Numbered from the stretch's first letter, positions 26,947-36,313 are shown. The stretch is DNA of 64,000 nucleotides from Paenibacillus camerounensis (GCF_000723885.1 NZ_CCDG010000011.1:124001-188000), one strand, 5' to 3'. Notes: generated by a model not told the origin, from the letters alone. Made by a program: numbers and translations.

Positions 26947-28347
26947 TTATTCCGCTGCCGGGAAGCCGAAATATCCCGCGGCATTATTGTAGGAGATATC
27001 CTGAACCAGCTGTCCGAGCAGTGCTTTATCATCCGGGGCTTCTCCGCGCTCTACAAGCTCGCCGAGCAGTCCGCACAGCACGCGGCGGAAATACTCGTGG
27101 CGTGTATAGGACAGGAAGCTGCGGGAGTCGGTCAGCATGCCGACAAAGTTGCCAAGCAGGCTGTTGTCAGCCAGCAGGGTAAGCTGCTCGCGCATGCCGT
27201 TTCTGGTATCGTTATACCACCAGCCGGAGCCGAGCTGCATTTTGCCGGCTGTATCCTTCTGGTAGCAGCCCATCAAGGCCAGCAGTGCCGGATAATCCTT
27301 CGCATTCAGGGAATAAAGGATTGTCTTCGGCAGACCCGAGGCGCACTCTGCCCGGTCGAGCAGACTGGACAGGCTTTCGGTAATGGACAGGTCGTTTATG
27401 CCGTCATAACCGGTATCCGGTCCCAGCTTCTGGAACATCGGTGTGTTGTTGTTCCGGTAAGCATGGATATGCAGCTGCATGGTCCAGTCTTTGTCATGGT
27501 AGAAGCCGATGAGCTTCGTGAGCAGCTCCGTACGGTAGAGTGTAATCTCTTCGGCAGACAGCTCAGCACCATCCAGACGTTTGGCGAAGATGGTCTGGGC
27601 TTCAGCGTCCGAACCGGCCCGGTAGCGCAGAACATCCAGCGCGTGGTCAGACAGGCGGCAGCCGTTGTCGTGGAAGAATGCTACACGGTTCTTCAGTGCT
27701 TCAAGCAGCTCAGCATAGCTGGTTACCGGCAGTCCGGCGGCTTTTTCCAGAGCAGCGATCCAAGCCGGGAAGCCTGGTGCATCAATGTTAAGCGCCTTAT
27801 CGGGACGGAAGGTTGGGAACACGCTGAATTCCTTTTCGGTTTCTTTCAGCAGCTTGTGATATTCCAGTGAATCGGCAGGGTCATCTGTAGTACAGATCGT
27901 CTTCACCCGGGAGCTGCGGATCAGCCCGCGGCGGGTAAATTCAGGTTCCGCCAGCTTGCGGTTAACCTGTTCCCAGATCGCAGGTGCTGTCTGCTCATTC
28001 AGCGGCTCGTTAACACCGAAGAAGCGGCGCAGCTCCAGATGGGTCCAGCTGTATAGCGGGTTGCCGACAGCCTTCGGCAGCGTTCTGGCCCAGGCGAGGA
28101 ACTTGTCGTAATCAGAAGCATCGCCTGTAATATGCGATTCCGGTATGCCGTTCGCGCGCATCAGCCGCCATTTGTAATGGTCGCCGTACAGCCAGGCTGC
28201 AGTCAGGTTTTTGAACGGCTGGTCTTCATAGATTTCACGCGGATCAAGATGGCAGTGGTAGTCGATAATCGGCATCTTGGCTGCATATTCATGAAAGAGC
28301 TGCCGTGCAGGCTCGGTAGTCAATAAAAAATCGTCGTTTAAAAACAT
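26947..28347 (-). CDS. uxaC: Glucuronate/galacturonate isomerase
   Basis: 466 residues, the normal length of UxaC. The segment MPIIDYHCHLDPREIYED near residues 29-46 holds metal ligands typical of the amidohydrolase fold, and the family sequences THLELRRFFG and GSGWWYNDTRNGMREQL are present. It converts D-galacturonate to D-tagaturonate (or D-glucuronate to D-fructuronate) in the cytoplasm. The gap to uxaA is 37 bp, so they share a transcript. Confidence 0.95.
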   Translation of the reverse strand: MFLNDDFLLTTEPARQLFHEYAAKMPIIDYHCHLDPREIYEDQPFKNLTAAWLYGDHYKWRLMRANGIPESHITGDASDYDKFLAWARTLPKAVGNPLYSWTHLELRRFFGVNEPLNEQTAPAIWEQVNRKLAEPEFTRRGLIRSSRVKTICTTDDPADSLEYHKLLKETEKEFSVFPTFRPDKALNIDAPGFPAWIAALEKAAGLPVTSYAELLEALKNRVAFFHDNGCRLSDHALDVLRYRAGSDAEAQTIFAKRLDGAELSAEEITLYRTELLTKLIGFYHDKDWTMQLHIHAYRNNNTPMFQKLGPDTGYDGINDLSITESLSSLLDRAECASGLPKTILYSLNAKDYPALLALMGCYQKDTAGKMQLGSGWWYNDTRNGMREQLTLLADNSLLGNFVGMLTDSRSFLSYTRHEYFRRVLCGLLGELVERGEAPDDKALLGQLVQDISYNNAAGYFGFPAAE

Positions 28348-28384
28348 GATGACGCTCCCTTTATTAGAAATTTAGGATAAGAGA

Positions 28385-29872
28385 TTATAGCGTAACCCCG
28401 GTTTTGAAAATAGCCAGCTCGCGTACTTCGTTCTGCTCATTGCGTGTTTTCTGGCCGCTTGCCACGGCAATGATATAAGAAATGAACTCTTCAAGGACTT
28501 CAGCCATCGGCACTTCCAGCAGGGGACCTGCATTGAAGTCCATCCAGTGGCCTTTTTTGGCGAACAGCTCGTTGTTGGTGGCTACCTTAACCGTAGGCAC
28601 GAAGCTGCCAAATGGTGTACCGCGGCCGGTGGTGAACAGCACCAGCTGACAGTCGGAGGCGGCAAGGGCGGAAGCAGCCACCAGATCGTTGCCTGGCGCC
28701 TGCAGCAGGCTGAGGCCTTTTTTACGCAGCTTTACGCCATAATCCAGCACGTCCACGACCGGAGAAGTACCGGCCTTCTGGGTGCAGCCGAGTGATTTGT
28801 CTTCGAGTGTACTGATGCCGCCGGCCTTGTTGCCCGGAGAAGGATTCTCGTACACAGGCTCTCCGTAGGAGAGGAAATACTGCTTGAAATTGTTGATCAG
28901 GGAGACGATATCTTCATAGACCTCGCGGCTTTCCGCGCGGGCCATCAGCATTTTCTCCGCACCGAACATCTCCGGTACTTCCGTAAGGACCGATGTTCCG
29001 CCCTGGGAAATAATGAAATCGGAGAAGGCGCCGAGCAGCGGGTTAGCCGTAATACCCGAGAAGCCGTCAGAGCCGCCGCACTTAAGGCCGATGTTCAGCT
29101 CGCTGAGCGGTACCGGTTCGCGTTTATCATCCTTCGCGGCATCATACAGCTCTTCCAGAAGTGCCCGGCCGGCTTCCACTTCGTTGCCGACCTCCTGGGC
29201 CACCAGGAACTTGACCCGGCTCTTATCATAATCGCCGAGAATGCTGCGGAATTCGGAGACGATGTTGTTCTCACAGCCGAGGCCGAAGACAAGCACGCCG
29301 CCGGCATTCGGGTGATTCACGGCATCCAGCAGGATGCTGCGGGTCATGCGGTGATCATCGCCCAGCTGGGAGCAGCCGTAGGGATGCTTCAGCACGGTAA
29401 GATTATCGAAGCCGCCAAGATCCGGGTGCTCCGCCTTGAACTCGGACAGCATCTGCTCGGCGATGCCGTTCACGCAGCCGACTGTCGGGATAATGAACAG
29501 ATCGTTACGGATGCCGACCTTGCCGTTGGCCCGGCGGTAGCCCTGGAAGGTGAGGTCGCGCTTCGGATAGGTAACCGGGTGTAGCTCAGGGATATAATCG
29601 TATTCTTCCTCACCTACGAGATTTGTTTTGATGTTATGCGTGTGAATCCAATCGCCGGCTGCGATAGGGGCAATTGCGTGCCCGATCGGATAGCCGTATT
29701 TGGTGATGACGTCATTCTCGTTAAAGGCTGTCAGGGCGATCTTATGCCCCTGCGGAATATCCTGTCCTGCCTGCACCGTCAGCCCGTCGATTTCAAGCTG
29801 CTCACCGGCGGTAACCGGACGAAGAGCTACAGCAACTGTATCGCGGGGATTCATTTTCATTAATCGTTTCAT
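28385..29872 (-). CDS. uxaA: Altronate dehydratase
   Basis: 495 residues. The N-terminal SAF-like domain (residues 1-95, ending HNIKTNLVGEEEYDY) is followed by the large catalytic domain with GYRRANGKVGIRNDL, HPYGCSQLGDD, GLKCGGSDGFSG and GCTQKAGTSPV. These conserved cysteines and histidines bind the metal. It dehydrates D-altronate to 2-keto-3-deoxygluconate. AGGAGGG stands 10 bases before ATG 29872. A hairpin at 29909-29929 lies between it and uxaB. Confidence 0.95.
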   Translation of the reverse strand: MKRLMKMNPRDTVAVALRPVTAGEQLEIDGLTVQAGQDIPQGHKIALTAFNENDVITKYGYPIGHAIAPIAAGDWIHTHNIKTNLVGEEEYDYIPELHPVTYPKRDLTFQGYRRANGKVGIRNDLFIIPTVGCVNGIAEQMLSEFKAEHPDLGGFDNLTVLKHPYGCSQLGDDHRMTRSILLDAVNHPNAGGVLVFGLGCENNIVSEFRSILGDYDKSRVKFLVAQEVGNEVEAGRALLEELYDAAKDDKREPVPLSELNIGLKCGGSDGFSGITANPLLGAFSDFIISQGGTSVLTEVPEMFGAEKMLMARAESREVYEDIVSLINNFKQYFLSYGEPVYENPSPGNKAGGISTLEDKSLGCTQKAGTSPVVDVLDYGVKLRKKGLSLLQAPGNDLVAASALAASDCQLVLFTTGRGTPFGSFVPTVKVATNNELFAKKGHWMDFNAGPLLEVPMAEVLEEFISYIIAVASGQKTRNEQNEVRELAIFKTGVTL

Positions 29873-29908
29873 GCTGTCTGTCCCTCCTAAAAAGTTGTTA
29901 TAAAGTTA

Positions 29909-29929
29909 AGGCAGGAGTGTATCCTGCCT
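29909..29929. terminator. Intercistronic hairpin between uxaB and uxaA
   Basis: AGGCAGGA pairs with TCCTGCCT around GTGTA. On the minus strand no T-run follows, so this is more likely a partial terminator or an RNA-processing site that sets relative expression. Confidence 0.4.
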
Positions 29930-29970
29930 TTGTATACGATTCTTACGGACTGTAGACTGTAGTATCTTTA

Positions 29971-31383
29971 TTAGTTCACAGCCTGCTGCAGCACCGCACG
30001 GCTGTCTGTACGGTCAAGCTCCTGCAGCTTCGCTGCAACGGCATCTGCAAGTCCCGGAACCAGTGTCAGATCCTGGCCCCACAGGCTGTCATCCGCAAGG
30101 ATGGTCTGCACGAAGCTGTCCGGATTGCTCCAGGCTTTGTCGAAGGCTTCCAGTACCTCTGCGCCGTCCTGTCTGGTAACACGGTCTCCGCGGTAGCTAA
30201 GCAGCAGGGCGGCGAAGGCCAGCGTTGTCAGCTCCGGCAGCTGGCTGCGCTCCTTCTGGTAACGGAGCAGAACCGGCAGCAGACGGGACTTGAACTTGGA
30301 AATGCTGTTCAGCGAGATGGAAGCAAGCTCATGACGGACGAACGGATTTCTGAACCGCTCCAGTACAGCGGCAGAATAGGAGGACAGCTCCTCGGCCGGC
30401 AGATCAAGCATCGGACTCAGCTCATCGTTCATCAGCTCCTGCACGAAGCGGAAGAAGGTCTCATCGTTCATTACATCCTCTACCGTCTCCAGACCGGCCA
30501 TCATAGCCAGCGGAACCATCGCGGTATGCGGTCCGTTCAGCAGGTGAACCTTGCGCTCACGGTAAGGGGTCATATCGTCGGTCACGACTACATTCAGTCC
30601 GGCCTCAGCAAGCGGCAGCTTCTCGGACAGCCATGCCGGGCCTTCAATAACCCAGAACAGGAAAGGCTCGGCGGTAACAATCAGATTGTCCTTATAGCCC
30701 AGCTCCTCTTCAAGCTGAGCAGCCTTGTCGCGCGGATAACCAGGCACGATCCGGTCAACCAGACTGCAGCAGAAGGTGTTTTCTTCAACCAGCCATTTAT
30801 TGAAATCCTCGCCCAGCTGCCACTCTGCAGCATATTGCTGCACGATCTGCAGCAGCTTCTCGCCGTTACGGTCGATCAGCTCGCAAGGAATTATGATGAA
30901 GCCCTTTTTGCCCAGCTCAAAACGTTTGTGAAGCAGTGCAGTCAGCTTAGCCGGGAAGCTCTTTGGAGGTGTATCGGTCAGGCTGTCGCCGGCATTGTAG
31001 GCAATGCCCGCTTCCGTAGTATTGGAGGTGATGAATTCCAGGGCGTCATCCTCAGCCAGAGCCAGATAAGCCGCATAGTCATCATAAGGGCTGATCACCC
31101 GGCTGACACTGGTGATAATCTCCCGGGAGTTGACGGTCTGCTCCTGCATAATACCGTTCAACAGTACTGTGTACAGATTATCCTGTTCTGCCATCAGTCC
31201 GCCGAGACCCTGGCCGATCGGCTGAACGAGCACGGCACTGCCGTTAAACAGCCCCTGGTTGTTCATCTGCTGCAGCTGCCAGTCTACAAAGGCACGCATA
31301 AAATTACCTTCGCCGAACTGGATCATCCGTTCTGGATAGGCGGGCAGGCCGGGCTGGGTGGTTCTGGATAGGCGGTTTGTCAT
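29971..31383 (-). CDS. uxaB: Tagaturonate reductase (altronate oxidoreductase)
   Basis: 470 residues of the polyol-specific dehydrogenase group. The segment RMIQFGEGNFMRAFVDWQ marks the NAD-binding N-terminus. The C-terminal part contains LLNGPHTAMVPLA and the catalytic-type Lys region. It reduces D-tagaturonate to D-altronate with NADH. ATG 31383 is chosen because AGGAGACG precedes it. The frame extends further upstream to 31509 but crosses a LacI-type operator. Confidence 0.93.
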   Translation of the reverse strand: MTNRLSRTTQPGLPAYPERMIQFGEGNFMRAFVDWQLQQMNNQGLFNGSAVLVQPIGQGLGGLMAEQDNLYTVLLNGIMQEQTVNSREIITSVSRVISPYDDYAAYLALAEDDALEFITSNTTEAGIAYNAGDSLTDTPPKSFPAKLTALLHKRFELGKKGFIIIPCELIDRNGEKLLQIVQQYAAEWQLGEDFNKWLVEENTFCCSLVDRIVPGYPRDKAAQLEEELGYKDNLIVTAEPFLFWVIEGPAWLSEKLPLAEAGLNVVVTDDMTPYRERKVHLLNGPHTAMVPLAMMAGLETVEDVMNDETFFRFVQELMNDELSPMLDLPAEELSSYSAAVLERFRNPFVRHELASISLNSISKFKSRLLPVLLRYQKERSQLPELTTLAFAALLLSYRGDRVTRQDGAEVLEAFDKAWSNPDSFVQTILADDSLWGQDLTLVPGLADAVAAKLQELDRTDSRAVLQQAVN

Positions 31384-31428
31384 GGTTTTCAACGTCTCCT
31401 TTAAATTTAAATAGATAAAGTTTAATAA

Positions 31429-31444
31429 ATGCACACGTGAACAT
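31429..31444 (-). promoter_or_regulatory. LacI-type operator before uxaB
   Basis: ATGCACACGTGAACAT has the central CG of LacI-family operators. Its first ten bases recur at 32610-32619. It lies about 45 bp before the uxaB start, fitting repression of the uxaBAC transcript by the adjacent regulator. Confidence 0.55.
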
Positions 31445-31535
31445 TTTTTATCAGGAAGAAACGGATTTTCCCTGCTGCATGAGCAGGGGTTCCGGTTCTG
31501 CAAGAACATGAATGAGAGCAGTAACAGATGTAATC

Positions 31536-32531
31536 TTAGCGGTCAGCCACCGTATCGCGCACAACCAGCGAGGTTTTGACGAACAGCTGCTGAGGCTTCG
31601 TGTCCGGCTGCTGAAGCAGCTGGATCAGCATCTTTGTGCCGAGCTCGCTGATATCTGCAATCGGCTTGCGGACAGTACTCAGGGCGGGATTCGTATACCG
31701 CGCAAACATGATGTCATCGAAGCCGATGAGGGAAATCTGCTGCGGCACGCTGACCTTATGGGCATAACAGGCATTCATAGCCCCGATGGCCATATCATCA
31801 TTAGAGCAGAATACGGCAGTCGGAGGCTCAGGCAGGGTGAGCAGCCTCGACATAGCGGCGTAACCGCTCTCAATGCTGTAATCCCCCTGGGCAAAGTAAC
31901 CGGAATCAAGCTGCAGGCGGTGGGTAATCAGGCTGTCCATGAAGCCCTGCTTGCGTTCGGTAGAGGACTTAAAGCCGGGTTTGCCTTCAATAATGGCCAG
32001 CTTCTGATGCCCCTGGGATACCACATAGTCAATGGCTTCCCTGACGCCTTCCCGGTCGTTCGCCACCACATTCATAATACTTGGGTCTTCTAACTGGCGG
32101 TTCAGCACGACGAGCGGGATGCCGATGGTCTTGACATGATAAATAAAAGCATTATCCTCATCGCTCTGGCTCATGACGAGAATACCATCAAAGCGCTGCG
32201 GCTGAATGTTGCCGAAATTGTGAACCCCGTCAATCCCGTGAACGGTCAGATTGAAGTTCTCATCAAGTGCATGGCTGATGCCCTTGATGGCATCGACCAG
32301 AAAGCTAGATGAGGTTCCCTGATCAATACTGGAGAAGAATAGCCCGATGGTGAAGGAACGTTTGGTAACAAGGCTCTTCGCATTGTAATTGGGCACATAA
32401 TTCATCTCAGCGGCGATCCGTTCAATCTTGTCGCGGGTGACCTTCTTGATCAGCGGGCTGCCGTTCAGTGCTCTGGACACGGTGGTATGGGAGACGCCTG
32501 CAACACGCGCGATGTCCTTGATCGTTATCAT
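31536..32531 (-). CDS. LacI family regulator of the pectin/galacturonate genes
   Basis: 331 residues. The helix-turn-helix ITIKDIARVAGVSHTTVSRA at residues 2-21 is followed by a sugar-binding domain (FTIGLFFSSIDQGTSSSF, later ISLIGFDDIMFARYT). ATG 32531 follows GGGGAGAGC; the longer frame to 32582 has no ribosome site. It lies between uxaB and the divergent pectinesterase, and similar ATGCACACGT sequences stand before both. It is inferred to repress both directions until a galacturonate-derived effector binds. Confidence 0.92.
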   Translation of the reverse strand: MITIKDIARVAGVSHTTVSRALNGSPLIKKVTRDKIERIAAEMNYVPNYNAKSLVTKRSFTIGLFFSSIDQGTSSSFLVDAIKGISHALDENFNLTVHGIDGVHNFGNIQPQRFDGILVMSQSDEDNAFIYHVKTIGIPLVVLNRQLEDPSIMNVVANDREGVREAIDYVVSQGHQKLAIIEGKPGFKSSTERKQGFMDSLITHRLQLDSGYFAQGDYSIESGYAAMSRLLTLPEPPTAVFCSNDDMAIGAMNACYAHKVSVPQQISLIGFDDIMFARYTNPALSTVRKPIADISELGTKMLIQLLQQPDTKPQQLFVKTSLVVRDTVADR

Positions 32532-32552
32532 AAGCTCTCCCCGGAAAAATGA

Positions 32553-32566
32553 AATTGTTAACGATT
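32553..32566 (-). promoter_or_regulatory. Near-palindrome before the LacI gene
   Basis: AATTGTTAACGATT is a near-perfect palindrome, 22 bp before the LacI start. It may be an autoregulatory site. Confidence 0.4.
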
Positions 32567-32609
32567 CCAGTGTATTCCTCAAACCGCGTCAAGTCAAGGG
32601 AATAATGAA

Positions 32610-32660
32610 ATGCACACGTTAAAATTATTGATGGAACATTTTTCGAGAAAGCGCTATAAT
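32610..32660 (+). promoter_or_regulatory. Control region of the pectinesterase gene
   Basis: ATGCACACGTTAAAAT at 32610-32625 repeats the uxaB operator core. TATAAT at 32655-32660 is preceded by AGAAAGCGC, which forms a cre-like match overlapping the -10 box. No good -35 is seen. Both specific and catabolite control are therefore plausible. Confidence 0.5.
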
Positions 32661-32720
32661 CATCTTGTTTGTTTGACGGGGCCTTAGGGTGCCTGAGATA
32701 GATCATAAGGAGGATATAAC

Positions 32721-33683
32721 ATGTGGGTAGGAAAAGAGGCCTTTTGCGATTACCGGACAATCCAGGAGGCAGTAAATGAGCTTGAGCGCCGTACTTCCCA
32801 GGAGCACGAGACATTATATATTATGGCGGGGGTATACGAGGAGGCCGTGCGGATTTACCGGTCAGACCTGAGCATTGCCGGAGTCGGTGAGGTTATAATT
32901 ACAAACAATCTGTATGCCCGGCAGCTGGACGAAACAGGAGAAGAGCAGGGGACCTTTGCTACACCAACCCTGTTCCTGAACGGCAGCAGGCTGGTTATCG
33001 AAAATCTGACCGTCGCCAACACTGCCGGACAAGGGCAGGAAATCGGCCAGGCATTAGCCTTATATGCCCATTGCGACGAAGTTGTGTTCCGCAATTGTAC
33101 CTTCAAGGGGCATCAGGATACGATCTTTACCGGTCCGCTGCCTGCAGCGAACAAGCAGGGCTTCGCCTTCGGCGGAATTCCGCTGCGTCAGCGGCATGAG
33201 CAGTGCCGCCAGCTGTACTCACGCTGTTACATTGAAGGAACCGTGGATTTTATTTTTGGCGGGGCAGCCGCTTATTTCGAGCACTGTGAAATCCGCAGCC
33301 TGCGCTCCACCCATGATGGAGTGGGTTATATTACAGCAGCCTCTACGCCTGAGGGCCAGGCCTACGGCTTTGTATTCGAGGAATGTCTAATAACGGCCGC
33401 AACTGACGTCTTCGGCATTTATCTGGGGCGGCCATGGCGCAGCTACGCGGCAACGGCCTTTGTGAACTGCAGGCTGGGGACGCATATTCATCCTGCCGGC
33501 TGGGATAACTGGGGCAACCCGGCCAATGAGGCTACTGTACGTTACAGCGAATATACAGCATCAGAGGCAAGTGAGCTGCGGGGGCAGCGTGTACCGTGGG
33601 CAAGTGTGACCGGGACAGGGGAAGGTGCGCCGGATAAAGCACAGGTCTTTGCGGGGACGGAGTTCTGGAAGGGAGTGCATTAA
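32721..33683 (+). CDS. Pectinesterase (CE8), probably cytoplasmic
   Basis: 320 residues. The parallel beta-helix family motifs appear in order: FKGHQDTIFTG, then GTVDFIFGGAA with the nucleophile Asp, then YLGRPWRSYA with the conserved Arg and Trp. It demethylates pectin to galacturonate polymers. The protein begins MWVGKEAFCDYRTIQEAV with no signal peptide, unlike secreted plant-cell-wall enzymes, so it should act on imported methylated oligogalacturonides. ATG 32721 follows AAGGAGG. Confidence 0.92.
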   Translation: MWVGKEAFCDYRTIQEAVNELERRTSQEHETLYIMAGVYEEAVRIYRSDLSIAGVGEVIITNNLYARQLDETGEEQGTFATPTLFLNGSRLVIENLTVANTAGQGQEIGQALALYAHCDEVVFRNCTFKGHQDTIFTGPLPAANKQGFAFGGIPLRQRHEQCRQLYSRCYIEGTVDFIFGGAAAYFEHCEIRSLRSTHDGVGYITAASTPEGQAYGFVFEECLITAATDVFGIYLGRPWRSYAATAFVNCRLGTHIHPAGWDNWGNPANEATVRYSEYTASEASELRGQRVPWASVTGTGEGAPDKAQVFAGTEFWKGVH

Positions 33684-33699
33684 GCAGGGCGGATGCAGC

Positions 33700-33990
33700 C
33701 GGCAGAAGAGATTTTCCGGAGCGCGGGGCAGAAGGCACACCTGATTATGAAGAACTGTTCATGAGCGGGGAGCTGAAGAAGGACCGCCCGTTCCGCAGCC
33801 TTTTACTGCTGTTCAGAGGCATGCGGCTGAATCTGCTTATCTCCCTGCTGTTCTATATTTTCAAGCATTCGCCTCTCTGGGTTTCGCTTGTATCCTGGCC
33901 TATCAGGGCACAATCCAGATCGGCGATGTGGTGATGTACCAGGGCTTCTTTTGAACGATTATGGCTTCAATCAAAAACAGCTGCAAACGT
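33700..33990 (+). pseudogene. Remnant of an ABC transporter ATPase/permease fusion gene
   Basis: A frame from about 33731 reads TPDYEELFMSGELKKDRPFR and then LLFRGMRLNLLISLLFYIFK, typical of the N-terminus of an ABC exporter. It then shifts frame to FACILAYQGTIQIGDVVMYQ, which belongs some 200 residues later in such proteins. A TGA at 33953-33955 is followed by MASIKNSCK in a third frame. The gene therefore carries an internal deletion and frameshifts. No ATPase domain is left. Confidence 0.6.
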
Positions 33991-34016
33991 AAGGCGGGAC
34001 GGCTGTATGTAAACAA

Positions 34017-34060
34017 CCCAAAAAGCGGATGCATGCTGAGCGTGCGTCCGCTTTTTTGGG
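34017..34060. terminator. Strong bidirectional terminator
   Basis: AAAAAGCGGATGCATGC pairs with GCGTGCGTCCGCTTTTTT with two G-U pairs around a 3-base loop. It stops transcripts from both sides. Confidence 0.85.
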
Positions 34061-34171
34061 CCGTCAGGCCGCCTGGTTGCTCTTCCTTTGCTCCACGACC
34101 CCTGAATATCTTCTTAGTATGGAAAAAGAAGGGAATTCAGCCCGGCCAGAGAAATAGTAGTCTTTGATATC

Positions 34172-34390
34172 CTATGCCCGGTTATGCTGAAATCTGGTAA
34201 CATCCCGGTCATAATGCGACACCGTGCCGTCAAAGCGTTTGACCCGCACATATTCCTCTGAGAATTTCTCAATAATGCCGTAGCCGACCTGGGAATACAT
34301 CCCGTCAGGGTCCAGCTGCAGTGCGGACACAAAGGTCTGTGACATCGCGGCAACAAAAAAATCAATATTTTTGACAAGCGGTTTAGGCAT
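34172..34390 (-). CDS. Small hypothetical protein (72 aa)
   Basis: Begins MPKPLVKNIDFFVAAMSQTF and ends FQHNRA. It has no membrane segment or known motif. GGAGGG stands 8 bases before the ATG at 34390, which supports real translation. The fragment FDGTVSHYDRDVTRF is hydrophilic and probably beta-rich. I do not recognise it. Confidence 0.6.
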   Translation of the reverse strand: MPKPLVKNIDFFVAAMSQTFVSALQLDPDGMYSQVGYGIIEKFSEEYVRVKRFDGTVSHYDRDVTRFQHNRA

Positions 34391-34523
34391 CGTCGCGGCC
34401 CTCCATATCCATTTCGCTCCAAAAGCTTTTCAACTATTTTACGACAGCAAACGCGTTTTGAAAACAGGTTTAATTTGCAAAAGTGATGAAAACAGGTAAT
34501 TAGAAGAAGGAGGCGTGTACAGG

Positions 34524-34877
34524 GTGAGGCGGATAAGAGGAAGGGCAGGTTATGTGCTGAGTACCTTGGTTGTGCTGATTCTTGTGACACCGGTGGCGTA
34601 TGTGCAGGTTAACAAAATAATATATGCCAAGCGGGTCTCCGCCTATCTGACGGATACAATGGGCTACAGCAGGAAGGAAATCGCCTCAGTACATGGGATC
34701 TGGAGCATCAAGGCGCCGCCTTTTTTGGTAAGGGTAGAGTTTAAGGATGAGCCGGGTGTGGAGTATACTTATTTTGCCCATGACGGTGTGCTGCAGTTTG
34801 ATTACAGGATAACGCCTGAGGGGCGGGAGAACGGATTCAGGGAGGCCAGATTGAAGCATGTGGACGCTTATGAATGA
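34524..34877 (+). CDS. DUF3139-like small membrane protein
   Basis: 117 residues. A short basic N-terminus is followed by one membrane segment (YVLSTLVVLILVTPVAYVQV) and a hydrophilic outer part with the pattern KEIASVHGIWSIKAPPF, which resembles DUF3139 proteins of Bacillus. GTG 34524 is chosen because GGAGG lies 10 bases upstream; an earlier GTG at 34515 is only one base from it. Function unknown. Confidence 0.65.
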   Translation: MRRIRGRAGYVLSTLVVLILVTPVAYVQVNKIIYAKRVSAYLTDTMGYSRKEIASVHGIWSIKAPPFLVRVEFKDEPGVEYTYFAHDGVLQFDYRITPEGRENGFREARLKHVDAYE

Positions 34878-35185
34878 TTCGTAGAAGTGTAGCATGTATA
34901 TCCGGCCAAGAAGAACATAGATGAGCTTTGGGAAATTGCGGAAAGAAGGAGGAGGCTTATACATGCTGATCAGAACTGAGCAGGCTGAGGGGTGAGTTTC
35001 CTTGAGGAGAAAGAGTATGAGCGCGGGACTGTATAGCTGTTTTACCGCAACGATAGAATAACGGATGAGCAGAGGATGATCGTATAAATAGTCCGGCTTA
35101 AAAACAAACCTGACACAAGGCTGTCCAGTATGCCATGGTATGCTTTCATAACTGGGATTTCAACAACTACTGGAGGGTTCAAGAT
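34878..35185. other. Intergenic stretch, possible acetyltransferase remnant
   Basis: AAGGAGGAGG precedes an ATG at 34963 that reads MLIRTEQAEG and then stops. The peptide resembles the first residues of GNAT acetyltransferases, so a decayed gene is possible. Nothing else is visible. Confidence 0.3.
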
Positions 35186-36313
35186 ATGGCGGAGCCGTTA
35201 AAAGCAATGTACAATGAAGGATTTCTGCGTAGCCTGGGCAGGAAGCTGCATGGAGCCTGCGAGATGTTTGAGATAGAAGCCTTTGTGGCTGAAGCGATGC
35301 GGGAGCCGTGGGAAGAGCTGGAGCTGAAAGCGCGGATGCGGCGGATTACGGAGGCCTTAGGAGCTTATCTCCCCGCAGACTATGAGCAGGCTCTGGCTGT
35401 CTTATATGCGATAGATCATGAATGTACCGGCTTTCCTTACCTGATCTTCCCTGATTTTGTCGAAGTATTCGGGCAGAATGAGGAGTATTGGGAGCTGTCA
35501 ATAAAGGCGCTGGAACGGTTTACGTCAAAATCCTCGGCAGAGTTTGCAGTAAGACCGTTTCTGCTGCGCGACCCTCAGCGGATGATGGAGCAGATACAGG
35601 TCTGGTCCCGGCACAGTGATGAGCATGTGCGGCGGCTTGCCAGTGAGGGCAGCCGCCCGCGGCTGCCGTGGGGCCAGGCGCTGCCGGTGTTCAAGCGCGA
35701 CCCTTCCCCCGTGCTGCCGGTGCTGGAGCAGCTGAAGGATGATCCTTCTCTGTATGTACGCAAAAGTGTTGCCAACAACCTGAATGATATTGCCAAGGAT
35801 CATCCCGATGTCGTAATTGGTATTGCCCGCCGCTGGAAGGGTACAAGCACCCGCACCGACTGGATCGTACGGCATGGCTGCCGCTCGCTGATCCGCAAGG
35901 CTAACCCGGAGATTATGGCGATTTTTGGATATGCGGAAGAGGAGGAGAGCGCACCGCTTGTGGCTGCCGCCGCTTTGTCTGTTGATCCGTCTGTTCTGCG
36001 GATTGGCGATAACTGTGTGCTGAGCTATCAATTAAGGCTGCGGGAGGGAGAAGCGGTGCGGGTCCGGGTGGAATACGGGATTGATTTTGTGAAATCCGGC
36101 GGCAAAACCTCCCGTAAGCTATTCCTGCTGTCCGACAAAACGGTTCCGGGAGGAACAGGGCTGTCTGCTGTCCGGACTCACCGCTGGGCGGACCTGACCA
36201 CCCGCCGCCACTATCCGGGCGCGCACCGGATTGCGCTGCTGGTGAACGGCAGGGAGGCTGCTTTCACGGAGCTGTTGCTCGAACCTGCGGCGCCGGACGA
36301 AGGAACGCTGTGA
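35186..36313 (+). CDS. alkC: AlkC-like DNA-alkylation repair glycosylase
   Basis: 375 residues. The N-terminus MAEPLKAMYNEGFLRSLGRK and the following HEAT-like helical repeats (DPSLYVRKSVANNLNDIAKD, IVRHGCRSLI) are typical of the AlkC/AlkD superfamily. A C-terminal beta domain of about 100 residues (LSYQLRLREGEAVRVRVEYG) matches the Ig-like domain found in AlkC but not AlkD. It should remove alkylated adenine such as 3-methyladenine from DNA. ATG 35186 is used because GGAGGG lies 8 bases upstream. Confidence 0.82.
   Translation: MAEPLKAMYNEGFLRSLGRKLHGACEMFEIEAFVAEAMREPWEELELKARMRRITEALGAYLPADYEQALAVLYAIDHECTGFPYLIFPDFVEVFGQNEEYWELSIKALERFTSKSSAEFAVRPFLLRDPQRMMEQIQVWSRHSDEHVRRLASEGSRPRLPWGQALPVFKRDPSPVLPVLEQLKDDPSLYVRKSVANNLNDIAKDHPDVVIGIARRWKGTSTRTDWIVRHGCRSLIRKANPEIMAIFGYAEEEESAPLVAAAALSVDPSVLRIGDNCVLSYQLRLREGEAVRVRVEYGIDFVKSGGKTSRKLFLLSDKTVPGGTGLSAVRTHRWADLTTRRHYPGAHRIALLVNGREAAFTELLLEPAAPDEGTL

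Noticed and set aside
30331..31371. A 346-aa plus-strand ORF
   Set aside because: It lies over uxaB, which has clear family motifs and a ribosome site.
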